64,000 nt of DNA, taken from contig NZ_JANFXK010000014.1 in NCBI RefSeq assembly GCF_024459955.1, forward strand, positions 1 to 64,000. Reading direction: 5' to 3'. A model generated the notes under the pieces. It was not told the origin of the DNA, made no database searches, and saw nothing but the letters and a program-made list of their open reading frames with translations. Numbering within the stretch: position 1 is the first letter of the stretch; each line of letters begins with the position of its first letter. Of the stretch, positions 38,901 to 46,191 are shown in pieces. A program made the translations under genes and the position numbers. The stretch is from Anaerovorax odorimutans (GTDB taxonomy: Bacteria > Bacillota > Clostridia > Peptostreptococcales > Anaerovoracaceae).

Positions 38901-39404
38901 TTCGCCCTGAGCCGCTTTCGTGTGATAGGTATTTTCTGTCACTTCCGTTACAGCGCCGTCAGCAGCTCTTACCTTTACCGTTCCGTTTAATTCCGGTATC
39001 TCCAGGCTGATCTCATAGAGAGATACTTCTTTTGTCGCTTCCGTGGTTGGTTCTTCACGGTTAGCCTCTGTCTCTACTTTTTTCTTGTCTTTTTTGTCCT
39101 GATTTGTGCCCGGCTGGATTTCATCTTTTGCTTGGATTTTATTTTTGGTTTCCGAAGCTGTATTTACCGTCGGCTCCGTCTTCTCGGTAGCTTTCACTTC
39201 CGATTCTTTCTCTGCCTTGCCTTTTGTTTCCACTGTTGCTTTTTCAGTTGGTTCCGACCCTGCATCGGCCTGTTCCGATGCTATGACTGCTTTTGTCTGG
39301 CCATCACTGTCTTCTGCAAAAGCCGTCATAGCTGCTGCCTGTGAAGCAATCAGCATAATCGCCAGAACCACGCTTATCCACTTTTTCCCTCTCTTCTTTT
39401 TCAT
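35949..39404 (-). CDS. Pilin-like surface protein with isopeptide and Cna-B domains
   Basis: 1151 aa from the ATG at 39404 (AGGAGTGGAAGAT upstream). A signal peptide ends near AFAEDSDG. A Thr/Glu/Lys-rich stalk (about 35-130) and a variable domain with YxFGVEIDG follow. Then come three Spy0128-type pilin isopeptide domains (each beginning like KTVGGQIP, KHIDGKPF or KTVDGKIP and ending YxxKVxV) and three Cna-B domains (KTWIDGDN, KTWEDHNN, KVWVDDNN starts; VNTL or INTL ends). The C-terminus is VQTGDD, one hydrophobic segment and RRRPDEK, a sortase-like signal. It is likely a covalently anchored or polymerised adhesin. No sortase lies nearby. Confidence 0.88.
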   Translation of the reverse strand: MKKKRGKKWISVVLAIMLIASQAAAMTAFAEDSDGQTKAVIASEQADAGSEPTEKATVETKGKAEKESEVKATEKTEPTVNTASETKNKIQAKDEIQPGTNQDKKDKKKVETEANREEPTTEATKEVSLYEISLEIPELNGTVKVRAADGAVTEVTENTYHTKAAQGEHVKLEISPKENYEIAQVQVNGSRAESTELNGNTAVYRIGDINADQNIKVFFKEKEQITNSAPIIKAAAANAAGLKGKPQKGKDKPSGGDSDFQKYEKSGEFISINEGPYKGCVGVKLTGNCAVVKQAGFAILWTQSPLTESEQQEAWDYFKQNDKSLVNGVTRYFYTSGMGASYTVSGTNGGTYYFGVEIDGATYVLAPSADKVSHFNIGNFEPSGSKPVTLELSASKTVGGQIPTATEKFSFKAEPVSAPAGVSQQPQTVENQGGSVTFSFTYDKEGEYVYRIREVKDSGGKAYVYDDKVYYAKIKVTSASGSLKANIVGFYTNSACTQTVTGIEFSNSRLAPITASFKAKKHIDGKPFQGYDGLFKFKAELVNPGGIDYATRSVEGTNTADGDITIGPVTLEQPGTYIYQLSENAMISSSHNFAYDQQKYYAEVKVVANGERLSQTITYYKTYEDGIVSEPINTEPVFNNTTPEILPVNSIFTANKTVDGKIPGEDQIFSFKASLLSSSPDRDGAPDQILAQNKGNEVSFGLLQFTKPGTFLYKIEELPNPDNSRYVYDSTSFYVKVVVWIADGAQDRLMASRQYYKDETFTSTVAKVAFDNKTRTASVSGTKTWIDGDNESETRPGSITVRLMRDNEEIDHQVVTPDPQTGNWTYSFSGLPEFDTKGKAISYTVEEDNVEGYETEYQKTEEGLDIVNTLKQVNDVSVSGVKTWEDHNNAYQTRPDQITLTLYGDGQKVDEQIVRPDEDGSWRYAFSDLPRYSEDTKKEINYTVKETMVGNEETESSGYLPSYIGGSREIGIVNTLIEEYYPIEGEKVWVDDNNVKGLRPEFILVDILANGTVVDTIRVSPDANGDWKYIYEPEVYYDKEDKPITYTLREREVPGYTASYAADSFNIINTLNKEEGPPEDVIQYYYDNGGDDGNKTVITTSSTKTTVSKDTKDVKSVQTGDDMEILPLAILAALAALMALAAFIRRRPDEK

Positions 39405-39459
39405 ATCTTCCACTCCTGACTTTATTTGCGTCAAATAACCGGCTGTTTATTATGGCTCT

Positions 39460-39496
39460 ATCATAAACCTCACCGTTTACATTTTGGTTACATTTT
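39460..39496 (-). promoter_or_regulatory. Promoter of the pilin-like gene with direct repeats
   Basis: TATGAT (39460-39465, minus strand) lies downstream of two 11-bp direct repeats, AAAATGTAAAC and AAAATGTAACC (39475-39496). No good -35 is visible, and the repeats occupy that position, which is the usual design of an activator-dependent promoter. Confidence 0.45.
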
Positions 39497-39538
39497 AACC
39501 TTTTTTCCAAAATATTCTTAAAACTTTTTATTCGCTTT

Positions 39539-39567
39539 AATTTTGGGTTGAATTGTCCCCCAAAATT
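39539..39567. terminator. Inverted repeat after the CHAP gene
   Basis: AATTTTGGG (39539-39547) pairs with CCCAAAATT (39559-39567). It lies after the CHAP stop. The T tract is poor, so termination is only possible. Confidence 0.35.
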
Positions 39568-39609
39568 GTCAGGAAATTGATAGGATAAAAGTATCCGCCT
39601 GCTGATTTA

Positions 39610-40149
39610 TCAGTCATCTTCTGTCACATAAATATATCCCAACGGCTTTTCTTCTTTTCGCCAGGGCTCACCACAATGAAATACGATCCGGGATTTTTTG
39701 TTCTCTATTTTCCATCCGGATTCCGAAACGGTTAGCGGGTCGGTGTCTTCCACAACCGCCACATGTGTTTTATAACAGAGGATTGCTCCTTTTTTTGGCT
39801 CCTGTCCGTAGGGGTAACAGCTTTCCTTCTTGTTCTGTTCAAACCATGTACCGGCATCTCCTGTAAAAACGTGCTCCAATTTGCTGCCCCTCATTTCGCA
39901 CACTCTGCCCCAGGCATACCAGGTGCAGTTTCCGGTCACATATCCGCCCCTCGTCCGGTGGTAAGGTGCCAATTCCGGATAAAACGGATTGATCTCGCGG
40001 CTATAATAAAATTTCGTTCCCCGATGGCCTTTCATCGGCGGTTCTGTGCGCATCGCCGTCTGCTGCCCTGCTCCCTGGGAAGCAACTCTTCCGCAAAATA
40101 TAAAAATTGTCAGGATCAGAAGAATTCCTGCGACCAGTTTCTGCTTCAT
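39610..40149 (-). CDS. Secreted CHAP-domain protein (peptidoglycan amidase/endopeptidase)
   Basis: 179 aa from the ATG at 40149 (AGAGAGGTAAACGT upstream). An N-terminal signal or anchor (LVAGILLILTIFIF) precedes a CHAP domain with the catalytic cysteine in GNCTWYAWGR and histidine in KTHVAVVED. CHAP enzymes cut peptidoglycan cross-bridges or the amide bond to the stem peptide. It lies upstream of the pilin-like gene on the same strand, so it might open the wall for surface-protein assembly, but the 205-base gap holds a separate promoter. Confidence 0.85.
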   Translation of the reverse strand: MKQKLVAGILLILTIFIFCGRVASQGAGQQTAMRTEPPMKGHRGTKFYYSREINPFYPELAPYHRTRGGYVTGNCTWYAWGRVCEMRGSKLEHVFTGDAGTWFEQNKKESCYPYGQEPKKGAILCYKTHVAVVEDTDPLTVSESGWKIENKKSRIVFHCGEPWRKEEKPLGYIYVTEDD

Positions 40150-40211
40150 ACGTTTACCTCTCTGCTGGTCCAATTTTATGAGGCTCTTTCACCGGTTAGA
40201 ACCCTGGGCAC

Positions 40212-40250
40212 AAAAAAAGAGGGCGGAACCTCTCTTCAGGCTCAGCCCTC
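40212..40250 (-). terminator. Terminator after the RnfC-like gene
   Basis: GAGGGC (40219-40224) pairs with GCCCTC (40245-40250), with an inner AGAGAGG/CCTCTCT-like stem. A run of seven T follows on the minus strand. Confidence 0.8.
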
Positions 40251-40285
40251 ACTATCTTTCCGACAGCGCTTCCCGCTGCAGTCTT

Positions 40286-41551
40286 TTATCTTTCGAGCAG
40301 CATTTCTTTTGATATTTTCACAATGTAATTCAGAGGATTCTTTTCCGGACATACATACGCGCATCTTCCGCATTCCGCGCAGTTCTCCACTCCGGTAGCC
40401 TTCAATCTCTTCATATCGTTCACCATAAAGGCGCGATAAACCTCTCCCGGATCCAGGTCTGCGGAGCAGTTCTGCCTGCATATACCGCAGTCCGTACACT
40501 TTTCAAGGGATGGTGCCTTTGGCTCTCCCAGAGAATCATCGAAAACGAATACTGCCATATTGTCCCGCCCCAGCGGAAGCTGATAGTTTTTCAGCAGCGA
40601 AGCAACATCATAGCCTCCCAGAAGGATTTCCCTTGGCGGTGTTTTTTTACCGGTGCAGTACAGGGAGATATCTTCGATGGTGGCGCCCAGCGGAGTAAGA
40701 ATATTTCTGACACCGGTCCTCTCAGTATCGGTAATCGTAATCAACTTGTAAGTTACCGGAACGCCCTCCTGAATGTACCTGCCAAGCGCGCTAAAGGAAA
40801 CAATATTGGCAACCAGTACCCCCATATCCGTCGGCAGCATTCGGGCATCTAAGAGCTCTCCTGTGGTTTCAAATACCAGGAGCCTGTCGGAGCCCGGCGG
40901 GCAAATATGTTCCAGAGGAACAATTTCAATGTTGTTCAGGTCTTTTTCTTTGAGATACCAGGCCAGACAGGCAATGGCATCTTTCCTCCCCTCAATGATT
41001 CCGATGAAGCATTTTTTGAGTCCAAGATATTTCATAGTCATGCAGATCGTATCAATGATTATTTCAGCGTGCTTTTTAATGACAGAAATCTCCACGTCGC
41101 TGTACTCCATCCATTCGGCAGCGTTAACTACCAAAGTATCCAGACGGTCCAATTCATGCTTTTCCATTTGCAGACAGGTTGCCAGCGTAATACCCTCGAT
41201 TCCCCGAATACCGCAGCTCTCCACAGCCCGCAGGAAGTCGTTTCTGTCCTTGATTTCCAAAGGTCGGAGTCCCTCCCACAGTTCCTGCTTCCCATCTGTT
41301 TTTATTTTGACAAATTCACTTTCCATTGTACCGAAGTCGTTGCACATCACATAATCCTCGATGTATCCGGATACGCTGGAACATACTACGGAATTATATA
41401 TGCCGCTGTACGAAACAATCGGCTGCCCAACTTTTATATGTTCGCCCTTATCGGCGCGCACAGCCTCACCCCTGCGAAAATCGTGATCCACTTTGATGTA
41501 AACATATTCGGGTGTTGGCATTACTTCAAAATCTCTGTTTAAGCCTAACAT
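40286..41551 (-). CDS. RnfC-like electron-transfer protein
   Basis: 421 aa. The N-terminal barrel-sandwich domain of RnfC proteins, a central NADH/FMN-binding region and two C-terminal 4Fe-4S motifs are visible (CTDCGICRQNCSADLDP and CAECGRCAYVCPEKNP). It stands alone, without RnfABDEG, so it is more likely a soluble electron carrier of the PrdC (proline reductase) or PduS type than part of the Rnf pump. No prd gene is nearby. The ATG at 41551 is chosen over the upstream GTG because AAAGGTG lies 6 bases before it. Confidence 0.85.
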   Translation of the reverse strand: MLGLNRDFEVMPTPEYVYIKVDHDFRRGEAVRADKGEHIKVGQPIVSYSGIYNSVVCSSVSGYIEDYVMCNDFGTMESEFVKIKTDGKQELWEGLRPLEIKDRNDFLRAVESCGIRGIEGITLATCLQMEKHELDRLDTLVVNAAEWMEYSDVEISVIKKHAEIIIDTICMTMKYLGLKKCFIGIIEGRKDAIACLAWYLKEKDLNNIEIVPLEHICPPGSDRLLVFETTGELLDARMLPTDMGVLVANIVSFSALGRYIQEGVPVTYKLITITDTERTGVRNILTPLGATIEDISLYCTGKKTPPREILLGGYDVASLLKNYQLPLGRDNMAVFVFDDSLGEPKAPSLEKCTDCGICRQNCSADLDPGEVYRAFMVNDMKRLKATGVENCAECGRCAYVCPEKNPLNYIVKISKEMLLER

Positions 41552-41755
41552 GATACTCACCTTTCCCTTTCTATCTTCTCGGTTATCCTCTCCTCCGTCT
41601 GGAATTGCACAAAATTCTGTACAATTTTATTATAGAAGAATATAAAAGAAAATGCAATAGATTTAGTCAGAATTTTCTAAATTTTTGTCGCACTTTTAAG
41701 ACTGTCCTGCCGCAGCCCGGCTGCGGCGGAGAGCGGGGTTGGGATGGGCTGCAGG

Positions 41756-41826
41756 TTTGCGACCAAATCCTGATTTCCCTGATAAATCCCGCAGCCATTG
41801 GCCAAAAAGGGACGCCTTGGTCGCAG
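41756..41826 (+). repeat. Family B repeat, copy 2 (71 bp)
   Basis: TTTGCGACCAAAT at the left end, AAATCCCGCAGCCA inside, TTGGTCGCAG at the right end. It is the only recognised repeat in the 440-base spacer between the RnfC-like and dehydrogenase genes. The rest of that spacer shows nothing but a terminator. Confidence 0.7.
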
Positions 41827-41923
41827 GACCGCGCATTCGCTTCCCTCCCACATGCTATCTCTATTCATCCCAAAGGCGCCTTACCCGCAGGGCCGCAGGA
41901 CCGCCGAAAAAAGCACATACCAC

Positions 41924-41950
41924 AAAAGGCGGCCAAAATATGGCCGCCTT
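41924..41950 (-). terminator. Terminator after the second dehydrogenase
   Basis: AAGGCGGCC (41926-41934) pairs perfectly with GGCCGCCTT (41942-41950); TTTTG follows on the minus strand. Confidence 0.7.
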
Positions 41951-42000
41951 CAACAGAATCATTTTAAATTATGTACCGTTTTCTATTCGTCTTTCAACTC

Positions 42001-43284
42001 TTATTTCAGTGCATCCAGAAGTTTCTGTTCGTTGATCATGTCCGCATATTCGGAATCCATTTCTCTGATTCCAGCCGGGAATTCATACTTAGCCAGTCTT
42101 TCTACGAATGGATCTGGATCGAAGTGCTCCGGTCCCCATGCGCCTGCGTCGCTCCAGATTCCCTTTGCGATCAGTTCCATCATGATCACTGGACCTACTG
42201 CTGTCTGTGCTACTACAGAGTTTGTAGTATACTTCTTGATACATTCCTGATTGTCCGCGATCTGATACAGGTAGATGGATCTGTATTTTCCGTCTTTCCA
42301 TCCTGTTACCCATGTTCCCGCGCAGCCTTTTCCTGTCATGGTCATCGTTGCGTCTACCGGGCTAGGAATTACCTTACATACGAAGTCTCTCGGTGTGATT
42401 TCGCTGTCGCCAACCTTGATCTTGGTCTTCTTGTCGGACAGGCCGTATTCGAAGAGAACCATCAGTTTCTTTCTGAAGTCAGCCGGAACACCGTATTTGA
42501 ACGTACATCTGTTACAATCGATTTCTCTCGGTACCAGCAGTACTTCTTCGTGCTCTACGTTGATTACTTCAACATCGCCGATTCCGCCAGGGAAGTTGAA
42601 GATTTCAGGTTCGGAGAACTGTTCTGTACAGAACCAGTGTCCATCCGGGTATTCTTCGTTCTTTTCCCAGATTACTGGCGGCTGCAGACATTCTTCGATA
42701 GTCGTCCATACGGAGAATCCGAAGTCGGAATCTGTGTTTCCATAGTTGTCTCCGTCTCTTACGTTAACTTCATCGATCTTGTCAAACAGGTGCTTTTCTG
42801 CGTATTTCGCGAATACGTCAGCCATACCTGGCTCAACGCCGGAACCGCAGATTGCCGTAATTCCCGCTTTTTCCCAATCCTTCTGCTTTGCGAACTGGTA
42901 GTCGCCCAGTTTGATGTTAGCCAGCTCGTAAGGCTTTTCCGGATGCTCGGTACCCAGAGTCATAGCGCAGTCCAGATATCCGATTCCTGCTTCCAGACAA
43001 GTATCGAAAATGGTTTCGTTCATTCTTGGATCACAGGCGTTCATTGCGAACGTGATGTCGTGTTCCTTAGCAACGGCCTTGATGCTTTCAGGATCCATGG
43101 CATTGATCTGTGCAGGAACGAATTTTCCGCCGCCGCAGATTTCATTGGCAACTTTCTTCGCTCTTTCGAAATCGTAGTCAGCCACTACTACTTTTTCCGC
43201 CCAGTCACCTTCTGCTCCTCTTAACTGAATAATTTTTGCTGCGGATGTTCCTACGCCGCCTGCTCCGATAATAAGTAATTTCAT
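42001..43284 (-). CDS. Saccharopine dehydrogenase family oxidoreductase (second copy)
   Basis: 427 aa from the ATG at 43284 (GGAGGTAGGAAG upstream). The Rossmann motif LLIIGAGGVGTSAAKI is at the N-terminus. The family segment CGSGVEPGMADVFAKYAEK follows near 155. It resembles saccharopine/carboxynorspermidine dehydrogenases more than the copy at 16166 does. The substrate is unassigned; polyamine or lysine metabolism are both possible. It has its own promoter and lies just downstream of an AraC regulator on the same strand. Confidence 0.85.
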   Translation of the reverse strand: MKLLIIGAGGVGTSAAKIIQLRGAEGDWAEKVVVADYDFERAKKVANEICGGGKFVPAQINAMDPESIKAVAKEHDITFAMNACDPRMNETIFDTCLEAGIGYLDCAMTLGTEHPEKPYELANIKLGDYQFAKQKDWEKAGITAICGSGVEPGMADVFAKYAEKHLFDKIDEVNVRDGDNYGNTDSDFGFSVWTTIEECLQPPVIWEKNEEYPDGHWFCTEQFSEPEIFNFPGGIGDVEVINVEHEEVLLVPREIDCNRCTFKYGVPADFRKKLMVLFEYGLSDKKTKIKVGDSEITPRDFVCKVIPSPVDATMTMTGKGCAGTWVTGWKDGKYRSIYLYQIADNQECIKKYTTNSVVAQTAVGPVIMMELIAKGIWSDAGAWGPEHFDPDPFVERLAKYEFPAGIREMDSEYADMINEQKLLDALK

Positions 43285-43344
43285 CTTCCTACCTCCAAAC
43301 ATTTTTCTTAAAACATAAATCCATGTCTTAAATTTGATAGGTTA

Positions 43345-43373
43345 ATCTTATCAGAGATATCTGAAAATTACAA
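43345..43373 (-). promoter_or_regulatory. Promoter of the second dehydrogenase
   Basis: TTGTAA (43368-43373), a 17-base spacer and TAAGAT (43345-43350) on the minus strand. The spacer contains TCAGA-TATC-TCTGA, a small palindrome that may be a regulator site. Confidence 0.55.
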
Positions 43374-43408
43374 CAATGCATTTGCTATAAATAAATACTT
43401 ATTTGCTG

Positions 43409-45010
43409 TTATTTTTTGTCTATCAGCAACAATTCTGCACTGAACCCTTTGAGGGTCGTCCGCAGGCTTAATGTATCGGAGCTGGCGAACTCTCCAAATT
43501 CAATCACCGGCATGGACGTCCACTGACTGACGATCTCCTCTCTGCGGCTGAATGTTCCGTGGGGTCTTATAACGTCCTCAAGGTCTGAAATTACTTTGTC
43601 CCGGAAGGTTTTGTATCTGGAAATTTTAAATTCTCCGGAAAGCCCTGAACAGCGAACCAGGAATTCGATTTCTTCATCATATTTTTTTATGATATCCAGT
43701 GTCGTTTCCTTGCTGGTTGTATTTTTCAAATCCGCCTCTACCGCCTCATTAAAATTATATACTAATATGCTTAAGTTGCTCAATGGTCCCGGATATTTGG
43801 AGGCTGTCGTGATGATATAATTCTGTCCCGATGCGATCACGGTTTCGCCCAGGCTCTTTAACAGTTCATACGGTCCGGCCATGGGTTTCATGTTCTCCCG
43901 TTCCATCAGCTCCTTCAGCTCCATGGATTTTGCCCGGTATCCCATATAGTCGTCGTGGATATTCACATCGACGATGATCGGTTTGGCTTTCTGCTTATTA
44001 ATATAGTCGGTGTAAACACCCTTTACCTGCTGCCGTATGGCTTCCTCGATCTCTGCCGGCGTACTGCGGGTGTATTGGGCGTGGGTCTCTCTGCTGATAA
44101 CCTTTCCGGTAAACTGCTTTCTGTATTCCAGCGGGTGCATACCGTACCAGGTTTCAAAATGCTTGATATAATACCTGACAGCTGAAAATCCGGTCTCTTC
44201 CGCAATAGCCCCGATTTTTTTATTGGTACCCAAAAGCAGCTTTTCCGACTCCTCTACCCGGATAAAGCTCAAAAGATCCTGAAAACTCAGGCCGGTCGCT
44301 TCCTTTATGACATGGGAAAGATAATAGATGCTCAGATGCTCGCGATTGGCGATTTCGTTAAGCGTCAGCTTTCTGGAATAATTATCGTACATATAATCGG
44401 TGATTCTGTTCAGGCGGCCTGCCAGAATCTTGTTGCCTTTGTTTTTGGCCTCGTTGACAAACTTTCCGTCCTCCATGACAAAATACTGAAAGTCGGACAT
44501 AAGGCAGGCGATGAGGTTATGGGTGCTCTCAATGACCTTATGCTCGTATCCATATCCTTTCTGCAGGATCTCCATCATGATCCTGGCAAGAATGTTTCTG
44601 AGAATTTCCAGGCTTTCGTCGCTGTCGTCCTCCATATCTGTAACGAAAAAATTGTTCCTGAGATTATCATAGTATTTCGAAAAATAAGTAAGGTCCAGCT
44701 GGAGCATCATCACCATGTTTTTTTCTCCGGTATTGGTGAAGCTGTGCATCTCTCTGTCGTTAAGGATAAAAATGTCACCTTGTTTCAGGGTATATGTATA
44801 GTAACCGTTCCGAAGGACCACACTGCCTTCCAGCACATATACCACTTCCATGTCATCGTGAAAGTGGATGGGATATTCTTCAATGTTCGCCACTACCACG
44901 CTGACGGGCAATTCGTTCTTATAAATATTCTTTTCTTTTAACAACCCTTTATCCTCCTTGTTCCTCAAAAAAATTTTCTTTTGTTTTTTGCCCACATTAT
45001 GTAAACCCAT
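43409..45010 (-). CDS. AraC-family regulator with cupin and extra C-terminal domain
   Basis: 533 aa. A cupin sensor (about 40-130; IHFHDDMEVVYVLEGSVVL) and an AraC helix-turn-helix pair (about 215-310; LTLNEIANREHLSIYYLSHV and GAIAEETGFSAVRYYIKHFE) are followed by about 210 residues of GH39-like tail. The architecture equals that of 18669-20423. It lies directly upstream of the second dehydrogenase gene. Two starts are possible: ATG 45010 (AAAGGAG, 3 to 4 bases spacing) or TTG 44944 (AGGAGG, 8 bases). The latter has better spacing. Confidence 0.85.
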   Translation of the reverse strand: MGLHNVGKKQKKIFLRNKEDKGLLKEKNIYKNELPVSVVVANIEEYPIHFHDDMEVVYVLEGSVVLRNGYYTYTLKQGDIFILNDREMHSFTNTGEKNMVMMLQLDLTYFSKYYDNLRNNFFVTDMEDDSDESLEILRNILARIMMEILQKGYGYEHKVIESTHNLIACLMSDFQYFVMEDGKFVNEAKNKGNKILAGRLNRITDYMYDNYSRKLTLNEIANREHLSIYYLSHVIKEATGLSFQDLLSFIRVEESEKLLLGTNKKIGAIAEETGFSAVRYYIKHFETWYGMHPLEYRKQFTGKVISRETHAQYTRSTPAEIEEAIRQQVKGVYTDYINKQKAKPIIVDVNIHDDYMGYRAKSMELKELMERENMKPMAGPYELLKSLGETVIASGQNYIITTASKYPGPLSNLSILVYNFNEAVEADLKNTTSKETTLDIIKKYDEEIEFLVRCSGLSGEFKISRYKTFRDKVISDLEDVIRPHGTFSRREEIVSQWTSMPVIEFGEFASSDTLSLRTTLKGFSAELLLIDKK

Positions 45011-45048
45011 GTTCTCCTTTTAAAAGAACGTTTTTCAACAACTTCAAA

Positions 45049-45206
45049 TGTGGCTAATTTTAAGGTTTTCGACGTTTATCCACACTTTTTTCTAAATCGT
45101 ATACAATCTTATCCCAAGCTGCCTGTGGAAAATTCAATCAAGAATAATCCATTGTTTTCAACGTTTTCTCTGTCAAGACCTTTTTCCGTCCCACCAGTTA
45201 TCCACA
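45049..45206. other. DnaA-box cluster in an AT-rich spacer
   Basis: TTATCCACA, the consensus DnaA box, occurs at 45076-45084 and 45198-45206 on the plus strand. One-mismatch boxes are on the minus strand at 45049-45057 (TTAGCCACA) and 45124-45132 (TTTTCCACA). The spacer lies between the AraC gene and cwlD. No dnaA, dnaN or gidA-type gene is near, so it is not obviously the chromosomal origin. Confidence 0.45.
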
Positions 45207-45216
45207 CCCTGTTCTG

Positions 45217-45993
45217 TTATATCCCACTTTCCTTGGTTTTCTCGGAATTATCAACAATTCTGATATTTTTTCTGGGCGTTTTTCCGGAAAATTCCGTAAT
45301 TCCCTCGAAGATTCCTTTCGCCAGTTTTTGTTGATACTGGCTGCTTTCCAAAAGCTTTGCTTCATCCGGGTTGGAGAGAAATCCGCACTCGATGATCGCA
45401 ATGGGCGCAGTCACTTCCTTAAAGAGAAACACATCCGATTTGGGGAGCGCCACTCTCTTCCTGCTGTTTTCCAGAGTCGCTCCAACTGTATCCTGAAGGA
45501 TTTCGGCCAGCTTTTTGCTCTTTTTCAGAACCTCTTCCTCTCCGCCTGAACCGGGATAGAAAACCTGCATGCCTCTGACCGACGGATCTTCTTTAAAGCT
45601 GTTCAGATGAATACTTACTGCCAAAACCGGATTCGTCTTCTTAATCAGCTCCCGCCTTGCTTTCAGATCCTGGGTTTTAAGACTGCGAATCGCTCCGCTG
45701 CCCTCTTCATAGAGCCCCGTATCCGTTTCCCTGGTCATAACCACTTGCCACCCGGCCTTCTCAGCCAGTGCTTTTACCTCCTGGGAGATCGCCAGGTTAA
45801 TGGCCTTTTCCGAAACGCCCTGCCCGCTTTCAGCGCCTCCGTCTATGCCGCCGTGCCCCGGATCGATGAGCAGAACATCCGTCCCCATGACACTTTCCAC
45901 CTTGGCAGCAATCTGATTGTATCCCGGCACAAAAGCCGTCGCGAAAAGCAGCAAACCTATACAGATACCTGCCTGTATCAGTCTTTTTTTCAT
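45217..45993 (-). CDS. cwlD: N-acetylmuramoyl-L-alanine amidase, CwlD-like
   Basis: 258 aa with an N-terminal signal anchor (about 8-26). The Amidase_3 zinc enzyme cleaves the bond between MurNAc and the stem peptide. Motifs: LLIDPGHGGIDGGAE, VSIHLNSF and AIIECGFLSN, which carry the zinc ligands and catalytic glutamate. The single-domain form with an anchor and no wall-binding repeats matches CwlD, which removes peptides to make muramic lactam in the spore cortex. That implies a spore former. GAGGTGGAGTA precedes the ATG. Confidence 0.85.
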   Translation of the reverse strand: MKKRLIQAGICIGLLLFATAFVPGYNQIAAKVESVMGTDVLLIDPGHGGIDGGAESGQGVSEKAINLAISQEVKALAEKAGWQVVMTRETDTGLYEEGSGAIRSLKTQDLKARRELIKKTNPVLAVSIHLNSFKEDPSVRGMQVFYPGSGGEEEVLKKSKKLAEILQDTVGATLENSRKRVALPKSDVFLFKEVTAPIAIIECGFLSNPDEAKLLESSQYQQKLAKGIFEGITEFSGKTPRKNIRIVDNSEKTKESGI

Positions 45994-46191
45994 TACTCCA
46001 CCTCATTTCATTGGAAAGACTCCTTTGAAATTGTATGAAGCAAACCGCTCACTTATTCTACAGCAAATTAGTACAGGTTTCTTTTATTATATAACAAGTT
46101 GATTTATTTGGACAGCCTAACATTTGACTTTTTTGCATAATTTATATTACAATCTTTTTATTGAACTATCAATTGAAATAAGGAGTCGCCT

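Noticed and set aside
39539-39567. Riboswitch before the pilin-like gene
   Set aside because: No match to the c-di-GMP or other classes was seen; only a simple inverted repeat and direct repeats at the promoter.
44312-44941. Plus-strand 209-aa frame opposite the AraC gene
   Set aside because: It is fully antisense to the AraC cupin and helix-turn-helix regions, which are clearly coding.
45049-45206. Chromosomal replication origin
   Set aside because: DnaA boxes are present, but dnaA, dnaN, recF or other origin-linked genes are not in the vicinity.
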